Below are positions 41,012 to 49,117 of a DNA stretch of 64,000 bases, in pieces; position 1 is the first letter of the stretch, and each line of letters begins with the position of its first letter. The position numbers were made by a program, and so were the translations under genes. The notes under the pieces were generated by a model. It saw only the letters and a program-made list of their open reading frames with translations. It made no database searches and was not told where the DNA came from. The stretch spans positions 5,577-69,576 of the forward strand of contig CAVFQD010000002.1 of assembly GCA_963624605.1 (NCBI GenBank). Direction: 5' to 3'. The stretch comes from Fimenecus sp963624605. GTDB taxonomy: Bacteria > Bacillota > Clostridia > Oscillospirales > Acutalibacteraceae.

Positions 41012-42658
41012 ATGGGATTTGGAAACATTGCAACGCTTTTGAGCGGTTTGGGTCTTTTGCTTTACGGAATAAAAATCCTCGGTGATGGGCTTGAACTCGC
41101 AGCGGGCGCCAAGCTTAAAGTGCTGCTTGAAAAAATGACAAGCAACAGATTTATGGCGGTGCTTGTGGGCTTCGTTATAACAACGCTTATTCAAAGCTCT
41201 TCGACCACTACGGTTATGGTAGTCGGTTTCGTAAACACGGGTATAATGAACCTTACACAGGCTATCGGCGTTATTATGGGTGCCAATATCGGTACAACTA
41301 CCACAAGCGTTCTTGTTTCACTTGATATAGGCAAATATGCGCCTGTTGCGATAGGCATCGGCGTGTTTATGATGATGCTTACCAAGAAAAGCACTCAAAA
41401 GCACATCGGTCTTGCAATTACTGGCTTCGGTATGCTTTTTCTCGGTATGACGCTGATGAAAGAGGCTATGGAGCCGCTTGCAAGCTCTCCCGTGTTTACC
41501 GAATGGCTTATGAACGCAGACAACCCACTTGTCGCAATACTCATAGGTACGGTGATTACGGCGGTAATTCAAAGCTCGGCGGCAAGTATCGGCATTTTGC
41601 AGGCTTTGGCTGCGCAGGGGCTTATACCGCTTCACTTTGCGGCTTATGTCATTTACGGTCAGAATATCGGTACTTGCGTAACGGCGCTTATTTCCTCAAT
41701 CGGTACAAAGAAAAATTCGAAAAGAACAGCCGTTATGCATGTTCTTTTCAATGTGTTCGGCACTGTGATATTCATACTCCTTACAAAGTTCCTGCCGTTT
41801 ACGGATTGGATTGAGTCGCTGACAGACAACACAATGATGCAGCTGTCTCTTATTCACATCATCTTCAATGTCGTATCAACGGTAATTATGTTCCCGTTTG
41901 CGGACAAGGTGCTTGTCAGGCTCGCCTGTCTTATCGTTCCCGACAGTAAGGATTCCTCGGAGGACGATTTCAAGCTTCAGTATGTCGATAACCTTATGAT
42001 AAACACACCTCCGTTTGCGGTGGCGCAGGTTTCAAAGGAAGTTCACAGAATGGCGGGTCTCGCAAGGCAGAATTTCAGCCTTGCCTCGGAGGATTTGCTA
42101 AATAAATCCTGCGAACATTTTGACGAGGTTCAGCATACGGAAGATGTTATCAATTACCTTAACCATCATATTACGCCGATTCTTGTCAAGATAAATGCGC
42201 TTGATTTAAGCTATTCCGACGCAAAATATATCGGACGGGTTTTCCATGTTATCAACGATATCGAGCGTATCGGCGACCATGCGCAAAACCTTGAAGAAGC
42301 GGCGAAATCGAGGGTTGACGAGGGAATTGAAATTTCAGCCGAGGGCGAAAAGGAGCTTCGTGAAATGTACGAAACCACTTTGAAGCTTATCGACGGTTCG
42401 ATTGAGGCGTTCACTTCGCAGACTCTCGACAGTGAAAAGGCGGAGGAATTGAGCGAATACGAGTCCTCCGTAGACGATATGCAGACGAATTTCGAGCAGT
42501 CTCATATCGAGCGGCTTAACGCACACAAATGCAATACAAGGGCAGGAATGCTCTTTATAAATACAATTACGGACTTCGAGCGTGTTGCCGACCATGCGAC
42601 AAACATTGCGTGGAGCGTCAGCAAGAAGCCCCAAAACGAAACAAATCAAGGAGACTAA
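41012..42658 (+). CDS. Na/Pi cotransporter family protein with PhoU-like domain (copy 2)
   Basis: 548 residues, same two-part plan as the protein at 26.8 kb: transport repeats with QSSSTTTVMVVGFVNTG and QSSAASIGILQALAAQG, and a helical PhoU-like C-terminus (ERIGDHAQNLEEAA, ERVADHATNIAWSV). Unlike copy 1 it has no Pho-box-like repeats and lies 21 bp after a GH20 gene, so it appears to be expressed with that gene rather than by PhoB. Weak GAGGAC ribosome site. It may serve constitutive phosphate transport or export. Confidence 0.9.
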   Translation: MGFGNIATLLSGLGLLLYGIKILGDGLELAAGAKLKVLLEKMTSNRFMAVLVGFVITTLIQSSSTTTVMVVGFVNTGIMNLTQAIGVIMGANIGTTTTSVLVSLDIGKYAPVAIGIGVFMMMLTKKSTQKHIGLAITGFGMLFLGMTLMKEAMEPLASSPVFTEWLMNADNPLVAILIGTVITAVIQSSAASIGILQALAAQGLIPLHFAAYVIYGQNIGTCVTALISSIGTKKNSKRTAVMHVLFNVFGTVIFILLTKFLPFTDWIESLTDNTMMQLSLIHIIFNVVSTVIMFPFADKVLVRLACLIVPDSKDSSEDDFKLQYVDNLMINTPPFAVAQVSKEVHRMAGLARQNFSLASEDLLNKSCEHFDEVQHTEDVINYLNHHITPILVKINALDLSYSDAKYIGRVFHVINDIERIGDHAQNLEEAAKSRVDEGIEISAEGEKELREMYETTLKLIDGSIEAFTSQTLDSEKAEELSEYESSVDDMQTNFEQSHIERLNAHKCNTRAGMLFINTITDFERVADHATNIAWSVSKKPQNETNQGD

Positions 42659-42659
42659 A

Positions 42660-43547
42660 ATGAGCGATTTTATCATTTCCTGCTGCTCGACAGCAGACCT
42701 TTCAAGAGAATTTTTGAAAGAGAACAACATTGAGTACACCTGTTTCCATTTCAATCTTGACGGAAAAGAATATCCCGACGATTTAGGCGAGTCAATGCCC
42801 ATTTCCGAGTTCTATAAAAAGATGGCGCAGGGCAGTCAGCCGACAACCTCTCAGGTAGGCGTAGGTCAATATGTCGACTTCTTTGAGAAGTTCATAAAAG
42901 AGGGCAAAGCTGTTCTCCATATTTCTCTTTCCTCGGGCATTTCGGGCTCTTACAATTCAGCCCTGCTTGCACAGCAGGAAATTTTCGAGAAATATCCCGA
43001 TGCAAAGCTTACGGTAGTTGACTCTATTTCCGCTTCCTCGGGTTACGGACTTTTGGTTTCGCTTGCTGCCGATATGAGAAAAGACGGCAAGTCGTATGAG
43101 GAAACCGTTGAATTTGTCGAAAGATATAAGCACAATATCCATCATTGGTTCTTCTCAACGGACCTCACAAGCTATATCAGAGGCGGCAGAGTTTCCGCAG
43201 CGGCAGGCTGGTTCGGTACGCTTCTCCACATTTGTCCGCTTCTCAGAGTTGACGACGCAGGTAAGCTCATTCCCGTTGAGAAGTGCAGGGGAAAGAACAA
43301 GGCTGTTATGACCGCCGTTGACAAGATGGTTCAGTTCGCCGACAACGGAACGGATTATGACGGCAAGTGCTTTATTTCAAACTCCGCTTGTATTGACGAC
43401 GCAAACGCAGTTGTTGCGGAAATCGAAAAGAGATTTCCGAAGATGAAGGGCAAGGTAAAGATTTTTGACATCGGTACCGTTATCGGAGCTCATACTGGCC
43501 CCGGCACGGTAGCTCTCTTCTTCTGCGGTGCACCGAGAGAAAAATAA
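42660..43547 (+). CDS. DegV family fatty-acid-binding protein
   Basis: 295 residues from ATG 42660, with AAGGAG inside the end of the preceding gene; the open frame extends upstream but is shadow sequence. DegV signatures: ISCCSTADLS at the N-terminus, PTTSQVGVGQYVDFFEKF, LSSGISGSYNSA (fatty-acid head-group pocket) and C-terminal IGTVIGAHTGPGTVALFFCG. DegV/FakB proteins bind a fatty acid and present it to the kinase FakA for acyl phosphate formation. A bidirectional terminator follows. Confidence 0.92.
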   Translation: MSDFIISCCSTADLSREFLKENNIEYTCFHFNLDGKEYPDDLGESMPISEFYKKMAQGSQPTTSQVGVGQYVDFFEKFIKEGKAVLHISLSSGISGSYNSALLAQQEIFEKYPDAKLTVVDSISASSGYGLLVSLAADMRKDGKSYEETVEFVERYKHNIHHWFFSTDLTSYIRGGRVSAAAGWFGTLLHICPLLRVDDAGKLIPVEKCRGKNKAVMTAVDKMVQFADNGTDYDGKCFISNSACIDDANAVVAEIEKRFPKMKGKVKIFDIGTVIGAHTGPGTVALFFCGAPREK

Positions 43548-43571
43548 AGTACAGCTTACAGCGATACATAA

Positions 43572-43606
43572 AAACGACCCGAAGGAAATTTTCCTTCGGG
43601 TCGTTT
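43572..43606. terminator. Bidirectional terminator between DegV and PHP genes
   Basis: Long palindrome AAACGACCCGAAGG...CCTTCGGGTCGTTT with A/T flanks on both sides. Confidence 0.85.
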
Positions 43607-43619
43607 GCGTAATTGAGCA

Positions 43620-44294
43620 TTACAGTATCAGCTCGTAATTGCGGCTTCTAAGTGTTGATAAAAGGTCGGCGTTTGTTTTTATTTCGTTTGCCGTTATAAT
43701 TCCGCCGTGTGCGACATCGTCGATTTGATGATAGTCAGAGCCCGAGCTTTTGAGCAATCCGTATTTATCAGCCCATTTCATAGCCTTGTCATTGTGGGAG
43801 TCTTGGCGGACGCAGCCGTTGTGAACTTCAACCCCGTCAAGCAGGCTTGCCGGCACTCTGTCCATTTCCTTGCGAAAAGGATGCGCCTGAAATATCAAAA
43901 GTCCGTTCTTTCGCACCAGCTCCGAAAAAGAGTTGATATTCATATTTATCAAATCTCCGTTATTGCGCAAAAAATCCTCGGTTACGCCGAATACAAGATA
44001 ATCGTTCGCGCTTTTGCAGTCGAAGCGCATTTCCATACCGAGAAGTATATTTATTCTGCCTTTTGCCGCTTCTTTTGCAGCGTTGTAACCGAGCATAAAT
44101 ACATCTATCTTTTCATCCCAGGACATATTTTCGTAATCGTATCTGAAATAGGTGTGTGTGCTTAAATGGTCTGTTATGACGACGGTTGTGTAGCCTGCAT
44201 CGATATAGCCCTCGACAAGCTCCTTTGCCGTGGCTTTGCCGCAGTTGCTTGTTTCCGCCGTATGAGCATGAAGCTCTGTCTTGAAAGTTTTCAT
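43620..44294 (-). CDS. PHP domain phosphoesterase-like protein
   Basis: 224 residues. Metal-binding motifs of the PHP family: ELHAHTAETS at the N-terminus, VITDHLS near 39-45, GMEMRF, FQAHPFRKEMD with another His, and the C-terminal SGSDYHQIDDVAHGGI. PHP proteins are trinuclear-metal phosphoesterases such as histidinol phosphatase, or RNA/nucleotide phosphatases; substrate unknown. GAGAGGTGATCCC gives a good ribosome site on the minus strand. It diverges from the cobalamin riboswitch unit. Confidence 0.85.
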   Translation of the reverse strand: MKTFKTELHAHTAETSNCGKATAKELVEGYIDAGYTTVVITDHLSTHTYFRYDYENMSWDEKIDVFMLGYNAAKEAAKGRINILLGMEMRFDCKSANDYLVFGVTEDFLRNNGDLINMNINSFSELVRKNGLLIFQAHPFRKEMDRVPASLLDGVEVHNGCVRQDSHNDKAMKWADKYGLLKSSGSDYHQIDDVAHGGIITANEIKTNADLLSTLRSRNYELIL

Positions 44295-44313
44295 TTGGGA
44301 TCACCTCTCGGAT

Positions 44314-44342
44314 ATTATAAGGCAAAATGCCCTGTGTGTCGA
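44314..44342 (-). promoter_or_regulatory. Promoter of the PHP gene (minus strand)
   Basis: On the minus strand TCGACA, 17-bp spacer, TATAAT, about 20 nt before the start codon. Confidence 0.65.
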
Positions 44343-44371
44343 TATTTTTATAATAATATTTCCCCGAAATA

Positions 44372-44399
44372 TTGAAATATTTTTGTTTTGTGGTAAAAT
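44372..44399 (+). promoter_or_regulatory. Promoter of the cobalamin-riboswitch transcript
   Basis: TTGAAA, 16-bp spacer, TAAAAT with an extended TG at -14. Predicted start near 44406, giving a 340-nt leader. Confidence 0.7.
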
Positions 44400-44449
44400 T
44401 AAACGGTAAATCGTATGCTTATCGGGAAAGCAGACGGTTTATTTGGTAA

Positions 44450-44615
44450 AATGTTCTTTGGTTTTGTATGCGCTTTTGCGCGTACGGATTAAAAGGGAAT
44501 ACGGTGAGATGCCGTAACAGCCCCCGCTACTGTATGGAACAGCGTTTGCCTATATGCCACTGCGAAAGCGGGAAGGCGGCAAATGTGTATGTCCGAGTCA
44601 GGAGACCTGCCTTAG
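44450..44615 (+). promoter_or_regulatory. Cobalamin (AdoCbl) riboswitch
   Basis: All core elements are readable: AAAAGGGAATACGGTGAGA near 44490, GCCGTAACAGCCCCCGCTACTGTA, the B12-box GCCACTG at 44556-44562, GCGAAAGCGGGAAGGCGGC, and GAGTCAGGAGACCTGCC ending at 44611. It should repress the two downstream exported-protein genes when cobalamin is plentiful. A short frame across it (44468-44743) is not a gene. Confidence 0.95.
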
Positions 44616-44685
44616 AACCGCAAATCTCTTTCGGTGGGAAAGCAGGATGTGCATATAAAGTTTTAACCTTCTTTATTTGTACTTT

Positions 44686-44718
44686 GAGCGGACCGCTGTG
44701 CGTGTCCGCCTCTTTTTT
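44686..44718 (+). terminator. Expression-platform terminator of the cobalamin riboswitch
   Basis: GCGGAC (44688-44693) pairs with GTCCGC (44704-44709), followed by CTCTTTTTTG; it ends 28 nt before the first ORF. Confidence 0.75.
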
Positions 44719-44745
44719 GTTGAAAGAATATCATTGGAGGTAAAA

Positions 44746-45903
44746 ATGAAAAAGAAATTCACCAAAGTACTTTCGGGTATTCTTGCAGTTGTAATGCTCT
44801 TGTGTGTGCTTGCAGCTCAGGTGTCCGCACAAAGCGTTGACAGTGAAATCAACGGACTTGTTTCATGGCTTGCGAACAGCGAGAAAACGGAATTTGATTT
44901 TACCGATACATCTGCGCTTGACACGGATATTTTGTGGACTGTTCTCGTTCTCTCGAAAGCGGGAAACACAACCGCATATCCCGAATTTAAGAATTACATT
45001 AACACAATAGTTCAGGAAAAGTATTCAACGCTTACACCTGCGAATTTTGCTTTGATTTATCTTGCAGCCGACGCTAACGGTCTTGATACCAAAGACATCG
45101 GCGGTCACGATATGCTCGCAGCTCTTAAAGCGATTGATTACACAACTCAGACATATCTCAGCAGTCTTTATTATCCGCTTATAGCTCTTGATTATAAAGA
45201 AGCTCCCGAATACAGCGGTGTTAGAAAAGCTGCTATCGATACAATTCTTGCGGCACAGCAGGACGACGGCGGTTTCCCGTGGTGCTCGGTTGACACCGGT
45301 TACGGCATTTCTTCCGACCCCGACACAACCTCTTTCGTTCTTCAGGCACTTGCCGATTTCAAATCGGTTCCCGAGGTTGCAACCGCTATCGACAAGGCAT
45401 ATGCTTATCTCGAGACTCAGAAGTTTGCGGACGGCTCATACGGCTATGTAGCTTGGTCGTCTCCGTCTGCCGAGTCAACCGCACAGGCAATTATCGCAAA
45501 GAACTGCCTCGGCAAGGATTGCGACGACTCCGTAACTGCGCTTAAGACATACATTAATACCGAAACAGGCGGTGCAAAAGACTATTCAGGCACCGATAAC
45601 ACAATGACTTCTTATCAGACCTTGCTTGCTCTTCTTGATGTTAAGAGCTATGCGGCAGGCGGTAAGGGCATTTACAAATATGTTGCTCCCGAGGTTGAAG
45701 AAAGCTCAACCGACCCCGAAACAACAGCTCCCGAAACCACAACGGCGGCAGAGACAACAGTTGAGGCTTCCGTTACAAGGGCAACGGGCGAAAAGGTCAA
45801 TATCCCGAGAACGGGCGGTAATGCCGCAATGTCGGTATTCGTAAGTCTTGCACTTGTAACAGGCGCAGCTGCACTTGTTGTAAGAAAAAAAGATGAAGAC
45901 TAA
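44746..45903 (+). CDS. Cell-wall-anchored transcobalamin/intrinsic-factor-like alpha-toroid protein
   Basis: 385 residues from ATG 44746 (GGAGGT 5 nt upstream). Signal peptide 1-28 (AQVSA|Q). The body (30-310) is an alpha6-alpha6 toroid of the prenyltransferase/transcobalamin type: QQDDGGFPW at 171-179, DPDTTSFVLQALADF at 191-205, QKFADGSYGY at 225-234 and AESTAQAIIA at 242-251. A Thr/Glu/Pro-rich stalk (315-350) leads to a sortase-type end: IPRTG at 353-357, hydrophobic segment and RKKDED tail. Control by a cobalamin riboswitch and co-translation with a DUF4430 lipoprotein suggest it binds B12 at the surface, matching the alpha domain of animal transcobalamin. Terpene cyclase acidic motifs are not evident. 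Confidence 0.8.
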   Translation: MKKKFTKVLSGILAVVMLLCVLAAQVSAQSVDSEINGLVSWLANSEKTEFDFTDTSALDTDILWTVLVLSKAGNTTAYPEFKNYINTIVQEKYSTLTPANFALIYLAADANGLDTKDIGGHDMLAALKAIDYTTQTYLSSLYYPLIALDYKEAPEYSGVRKAAIDTILAAQQDDGGFPWCSVDTGYGISSDPDTTSFVLQALADFKSVPEVATAIDKAYAYLETQKFADGSYGYVAWSSPSAESTAQAIIAKNCLGKDCDDSVTALKTYINTETGGAKDYSGTDNTMTSYQTLLALLDVKSYAAGGKGIYKYVAPEVEESSTDPETTAPETTTAAETTVEASVTRATGEKVNIPRTGGNAAMSVFVSLALVTGAAALVVRKKDED

Positions 45904-46597
45904 ACTTCTTGCTCTTTTGCTTGCGGTACTGTTCCTTTTGAGTGCCTGCGGAAAGAACGATACTTCCGCAGAGCTCGCAGAAACAAGTACCGAGGCAGAA
46001 AGCGAATATACAAGCGAAATGCCGTCTGCCGAAGAGAAGCAAGTCGAAACTTCGGCGGATGCCGACGCTTCGCAGACAACACAGCGGGGACAATCCAAGC
46101 AACAGCCTTCGCCGTCTCCCGAAACGGCACAGCCTGTTGAAACCGCAACCTCCGCACCGCAGCACATTGAACTGACGCCTGTGCCGACAACTTCGGCTCA
46201 ACAGGCGACAGCTTCGGAAAATGAGAAAATCACAGTTACATTTTCCGTGGAATGTCATAATGCGATAAACTACGGCATTCTGTCACAGGGCTCTTTTGCG
46301 CAGGTTCTGCCTGCGGACGGCATAATTCTCCGAACTTCTTCGATAGAGGTAAAAAACGGGGAGAGCGTTATGTCGGCGCTTAAAAAAATTCTGAAAGAAA
46401 ACCGCATAACTTACAGCATCGCTTCAAGCGGATATGTGAGAACAATAAGCGGACTTTCCGAGTTTGACTGCGGTCCGTACAGCGGATGGATGTATAAGGT
46501 AAACGGTAACTTCCCGAATGTTTCAACCAAAAGCTACCCTCTGCGTGAGGGGGACAGGGTTGAGTTTGTCTACACCTGTAATATGGGTGATGTATAA
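45893..46597 (+). CDS. DUF4430 (transcobalamin beta-domain-like) lipoprotein
   Basis: 234 residues, ATG overlapping the previous stop by 11 nt. Lipoprotein signal with lipobox LLSAC (C19), a Ser/Thr/Pro/Gln/Glu-rich linker (about 22-110), and a C-terminal DUF4430 domain (about 112-231) with SVMSALKKILKEN, GPYSGWMYKVNG (194-205) and YPLREGDRVEFVYT (215-228). DUF4430 is the small beta domain that closes over B12 in transcobalamin and intrinsic factor. Three cysteines in the domain (C121, C193, C229) could form disulfides. With the preceding toroid protein it would complete a two-part cobalamin clamp. No BtuFCD importer is in the window. Confidence 0.85.
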   Translation: MKTKLLALLLAVLFLLSACGKNDTSAELAETSTEAESEYTSEMPSAEEKQVETSADADASQTTQRGQSKQQPSPSPETAQPVETATSAPQHIELTPVPTTSAQQATASENEKITVTFSVECHNAINYGILSQGSFAQVLPADGIILRTSSIEVKNGESVMSALKKILKENRITYSIASSGYVRTISGLSEFDCGPYSGWMYKVNGNFPNVSTKSYPLREGDRVEFVYTCNMGDV

Positions 46598-46602
46598 TAA
46601 TG

Positions 46603-46638
46603 AATTAAGGCGGTACGGCTTTCGTACCGCCTTAATTT
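46603..46638 (+). terminator. Terminator of the cobalamin-regulated pair
   Basis: Stem AAGGCGGTACG/CGTACCGCCTT (46607-46617 with 46623-46633) extended by flanking A/T pairs, followed by AATTTG. It separates the pair from metF. Confidence 0.85.
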
Positions 46639-46751
46639 GTAAACAAAATGTAAAAAATGTACGACTGTGGGGAGGATATGTTGTTTTTTGCGTGCGGTTT
46701 GTGGTATCATATATTGTAATTGCAAAAAAGTTTTTATTAACGAGGGATAAT

Positions 46752-47615
46752 ATGTATATCAACGAAATATTAAAAAGCGGCGAAATTTCAACTTCTTTCG
46801 AGGTGTTTCCGCCAAAAAACAACGCTCCGTTCGAGCCCGTGCTGAAATCGGTTGAAAAGCTCTCTCTTCTCAAACCGGATTTTATCAGCGTAACATACGG
46901 CGCAGGCGGCGGAACTTCACAGAACACACCGAGGATTGCTTCGTACATTCAAAACGAGCTTCACACCCCGTCAATGGCGCACCTTACCTGTGCTTCCTCT
47001 ACAAAAGAGGAGATAGACGGCATACTTGCAGAACTCAGGGATAAGGGAATTGACAATATTTTGGCTCTTCGAGGCGATTTGCCCGAGAACTACAATCCCG
47101 ACGATACAAATTATTATAAATACGCTTCTCAGCTTGTTGAGAGAATTTTGGAATTCGGCGGCTTTTCGGTCGGTGCGGCTTGCTATCCCGAGGGGCATGT
47201 TGAGTCGAAAAATTCCGGTGAGGATTTAATGCATCTTAAAGAAAAGGTGGATTGCGGCGCGCAGTACCTTGTTACGCAAATGTTTTTTGATAATACTGCG
47301 CTTTACAGCTTCCTTTACAGAGCGTTGAAGGTTGGTATTGATGTTCCTGTTATTGCAGGAATTATGCCGATTATGAATTCGGCACAAATTAAAAGAAGCT
47401 GTGCTCTTTCAGGCGCCACTCTTCCGTCAAGGTTCAAAATTATGCTTGACAGGTTTTCCGATGACCCCGTATCTCTTCAGCAGGCAGGCATTGCGTACGC
47501 AACAGAGCAGATAATTGACCTTATTGCTAACGGCGTAAACGGTATCCATATTTACACCATGAACAAGCCCGAGGTTGCGGGGGCTATAATGCATAATCTT
47601 TCTTCAATTCTTTAA
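46752..47615 (+). CDS. metF: Methylenetetrahydrofolate reductase
   Basis: 287 residues from ATG 46752 with CGAGGGA upstream; the longer open frame to 46518 runs through the preceding gene and its terminator. MetF features: N-terminal SFEVFPPK (catalytic Glu), ISVTYGAGGGTSQNT, MAHLTCASSTKEEI, NILALRGDLP and the FAD/folate-site QYLVTQMFFDN. TIM-barrel flavoprotein reducing 5,10-methylene-THF to 5-methyl-THF, the methyl source for methionine synthase, whose MetH form needs B12. Its position after the B12-regulated pair may be meaningful, though a terminator lies between. Confidence 0.95.
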   Translation: MYINEILKSGEISTSFEVFPPKNNAPFEPVLKSVEKLSLLKPDFISVTYGAGGGTSQNTPRIASYIQNELHTPSMAHLTCASSTKEEIDGILAELRDKGIDNILALRGDLPENYNPDDTNYYKYASQLVERILEFGGFSVGAACYPEGHVESKNSGEDLMHLKEKVDCGAQYLVTQMFFDNTALYSFLYRALKVGIDVPVIAGIMPIMNSAQIKRSCALSGATLPSRFKIMLDRFSDDPVSLQQAGIAYATEQIIDLIANGVNGIHIYTMNKPEVAGAIMHNLSSIL

Positions 47616-47626
47616 GAGGTGATTTT

Positions 47627-48508
47627 TTGTTCGGCTATGTCAAGCCCGATAAGCCGGAGCTGAAAATTAAAGATTTTGAAACCTACAAGGCGATATACTG
47701 CTCGCTTTGTAAGACCTTGGGCAAGGAATACGGTCTGCTTGCAAGATTTTTGCTCACATATGACGCAACCTTCTATGCGATTTTCAGAAAGACAGTATTT
47801 CAGTCAGCGCCCGATTGCGCCCACAAGGGTGTGTGCAGATTCAACCCGCTTAAAAAGTGTAATTATATCGAAACGGACGGTTATCTCAAAGACGCCGCCG
47901 CTTTGACGGTGATTATGTTTTATTACAAGGTGATTGACAATTTACACGACGGAAAGCTGCCGAAAAAGCTTCTTTCATGCATTGTTTATCCGTATATTAA
48001 AATAAAGTTTAACAAAGCCGTAAAGAAATATTCAAATTATGATGCTATAATAAAATCGTCAATCGAGGAGCAGGCGAGGGTCGAAAATGAGAGGACCGAC
48101 AGCATTGACATGGCGGCTCATCCCACAGCTATTTCGCTTCAAAAAATATTTTCGGACGGTATCGAAAACGAAACGCAGAAGCGTGTAGCCGAAAGAGCGG
48201 GCTATTGCCTCGGCAGATGGGTGTATTTATCAGACGCCTTTGACGACCTTGAGGACGATATAAAAACAGGCTCATATAACCCGTTTACTCAAAAATATAA
48301 GCTTGATAAGTCCTATCTTACAAACAAAAATTCCGATATTGAAGACGATATTATCAAGTCGATTCGACTTACCGCTAACGAAACGGGGCTTGCTTTGGAG
48401 TTGCTTGACAAAAACTGCTATAAGCCATTGATTGAAAATATCATTTTTGACGGTATGGAATCGGAGCTTGTGAAAATAATAAATAAAAAAAGAGGTGATT
48501 TGAAGTGA
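47627..48508 (+). CDS. DUF5685 family protein
   Basis: 293 residues, TTG start with AGAGGTGAT upstream. Family traits: N-terminal MFGYVKPDKPELKIKDFETYKAIYCSLCKTLGKEYG, Cys cluster at CAHKGVCRFNPLKKCNY (about 65-81), and a helical C-terminal half with CLGRWVYLSDAFDDLEDDIKTGSYNPF, an Asp-rich segment that resembles isoprenoid-synthase-type helices. Function unknown. It is coupled by 4-nt overlap to a J-domain protein, a pairing that recurs in Clostridia by my recollection, so the two may act together. Confidence 0.85.
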   Translation: MFGYVKPDKPELKIKDFETYKAIYCSLCKTLGKEYGLLARFLLTYDATFYAIFRKTVFQSAPDCAHKGVCRFNPLKKCNYIETDGYLKDAAALTVIMFYYKVIDNLHDGKLPKKLLSCIVYPYIKIKFNKAVKKYSNYDAIIKSSIEEQARVENERTDSIDMAAHPTAISLQKIFSDGIENETQKRVAERAGYCLGRWVYLSDAFDDLEDDIKTGSYNPFTQKYKLDKSYLTNKNSDIEDDIIKSIRLTANETGLALELLDKNCYKPLIENIIFDGMESELVKIINKKRGDLK

Positions 48509-49116
48509 ATAACCCTTATGAGGTCTTGGGCGTTAAGGAAAATGCGACCGACGACGAAATCAAAAACGCATACAGGGCTCTTGCAAGGAAGTATCAGGCG
48601 GACAACTATGACGGCAGTCCGCTTTCCGACATTGCAAGGCAAAAAATGCGTGAACTTGATATGGCATATGACGATATAATGACACAGAGAAGCGCAGGTT
48701 ATTCTTCAAATCGTGCTTATTCTCAACCGAACGGAGGATATTACGGCAATTCACAGTTCGGCGATGTCAGAGAGAAAATAAACTGCGGCAGAATTGACGA
48801 TGCCGAAACAATTCTTGACGGTATTCCCAAGGATATGCGTAACGCCGAATGGTATTACTGTAAGGGTCAGATTCAACAGCGACGGGGCTGGTTCGACGAG
48901 GCTTACAGGAATTATTCGACAGCTTGCAGAATGGAGCCGAACAATATCGAATACTCAAACGCGTTCAATGCGATTAACAATAATTCCAACGGAGGGTACA
49001 GACAGACATATCAAGGTTCTTCCGACGGCTGCTCAACCTGCGACATTTGCTCGGGTCTTATTTGTGCAGACTGCTGTTGTGAGTCAATGGGCGGAGACCT
49101 GATACCCTGTTGCTGA
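48505..49116 (+). CDS. J-domain-like protein with degenerate HPD and Cys-rich tail
   Basis: 203 residues, GTG start within the previous stop (AGAGGTGATTT upstream). Residues 3-60 are a J-domain by helix pattern (NPYEVLGVKENATDDEIKNAYRALARKYQADNY), but the HPD that activates DnaK is replaced by QAD. Residues ~90-155 resemble a TPR-like repeat pair (IDDAETILDGIPKD, GWFDEAYRNYSTACRMEPNN). The tail CSTCDICSGLICADCCCESMGG carries multiple Cys and could bind metal. Without HPD, normal Hsp70 co-chaperone activity is unlikely. Probably partners with the DUF5685 protein. Confidence 0.8.
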   Translation: MNNPYEVLGVKENATDDEIKNAYRALARKYQADNYDGSPLSDIARQKMRELDMAYDDIMTQRSAGYSSNRAYSQPNGGYYGNSQFGDVREKINCGRIDDAETILDGIPKDMRNAEWYYCKGQIQQRRGWFDEAYRNYSTACRMEPNNIEYSNAFNAINNNSNGGYRQTYQGSSDGCSTCDICSGLICADCCCESMGGDLIPCC

Positions 49117-49117
49117 T

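Noticed and set aside
44468..44743. 91-codon frame across the B12 leader
   Set aside because: It overlaps conserved riboswitch elements and has no ribosome site.
44746..45903. Terpene cyclase or prenyltransferase enzyme
   Set aside because: The toroid repeats fit, but it is exported, wall-anchored and under a cobalamin riboswitch, with no catalytic acidic motif seen.
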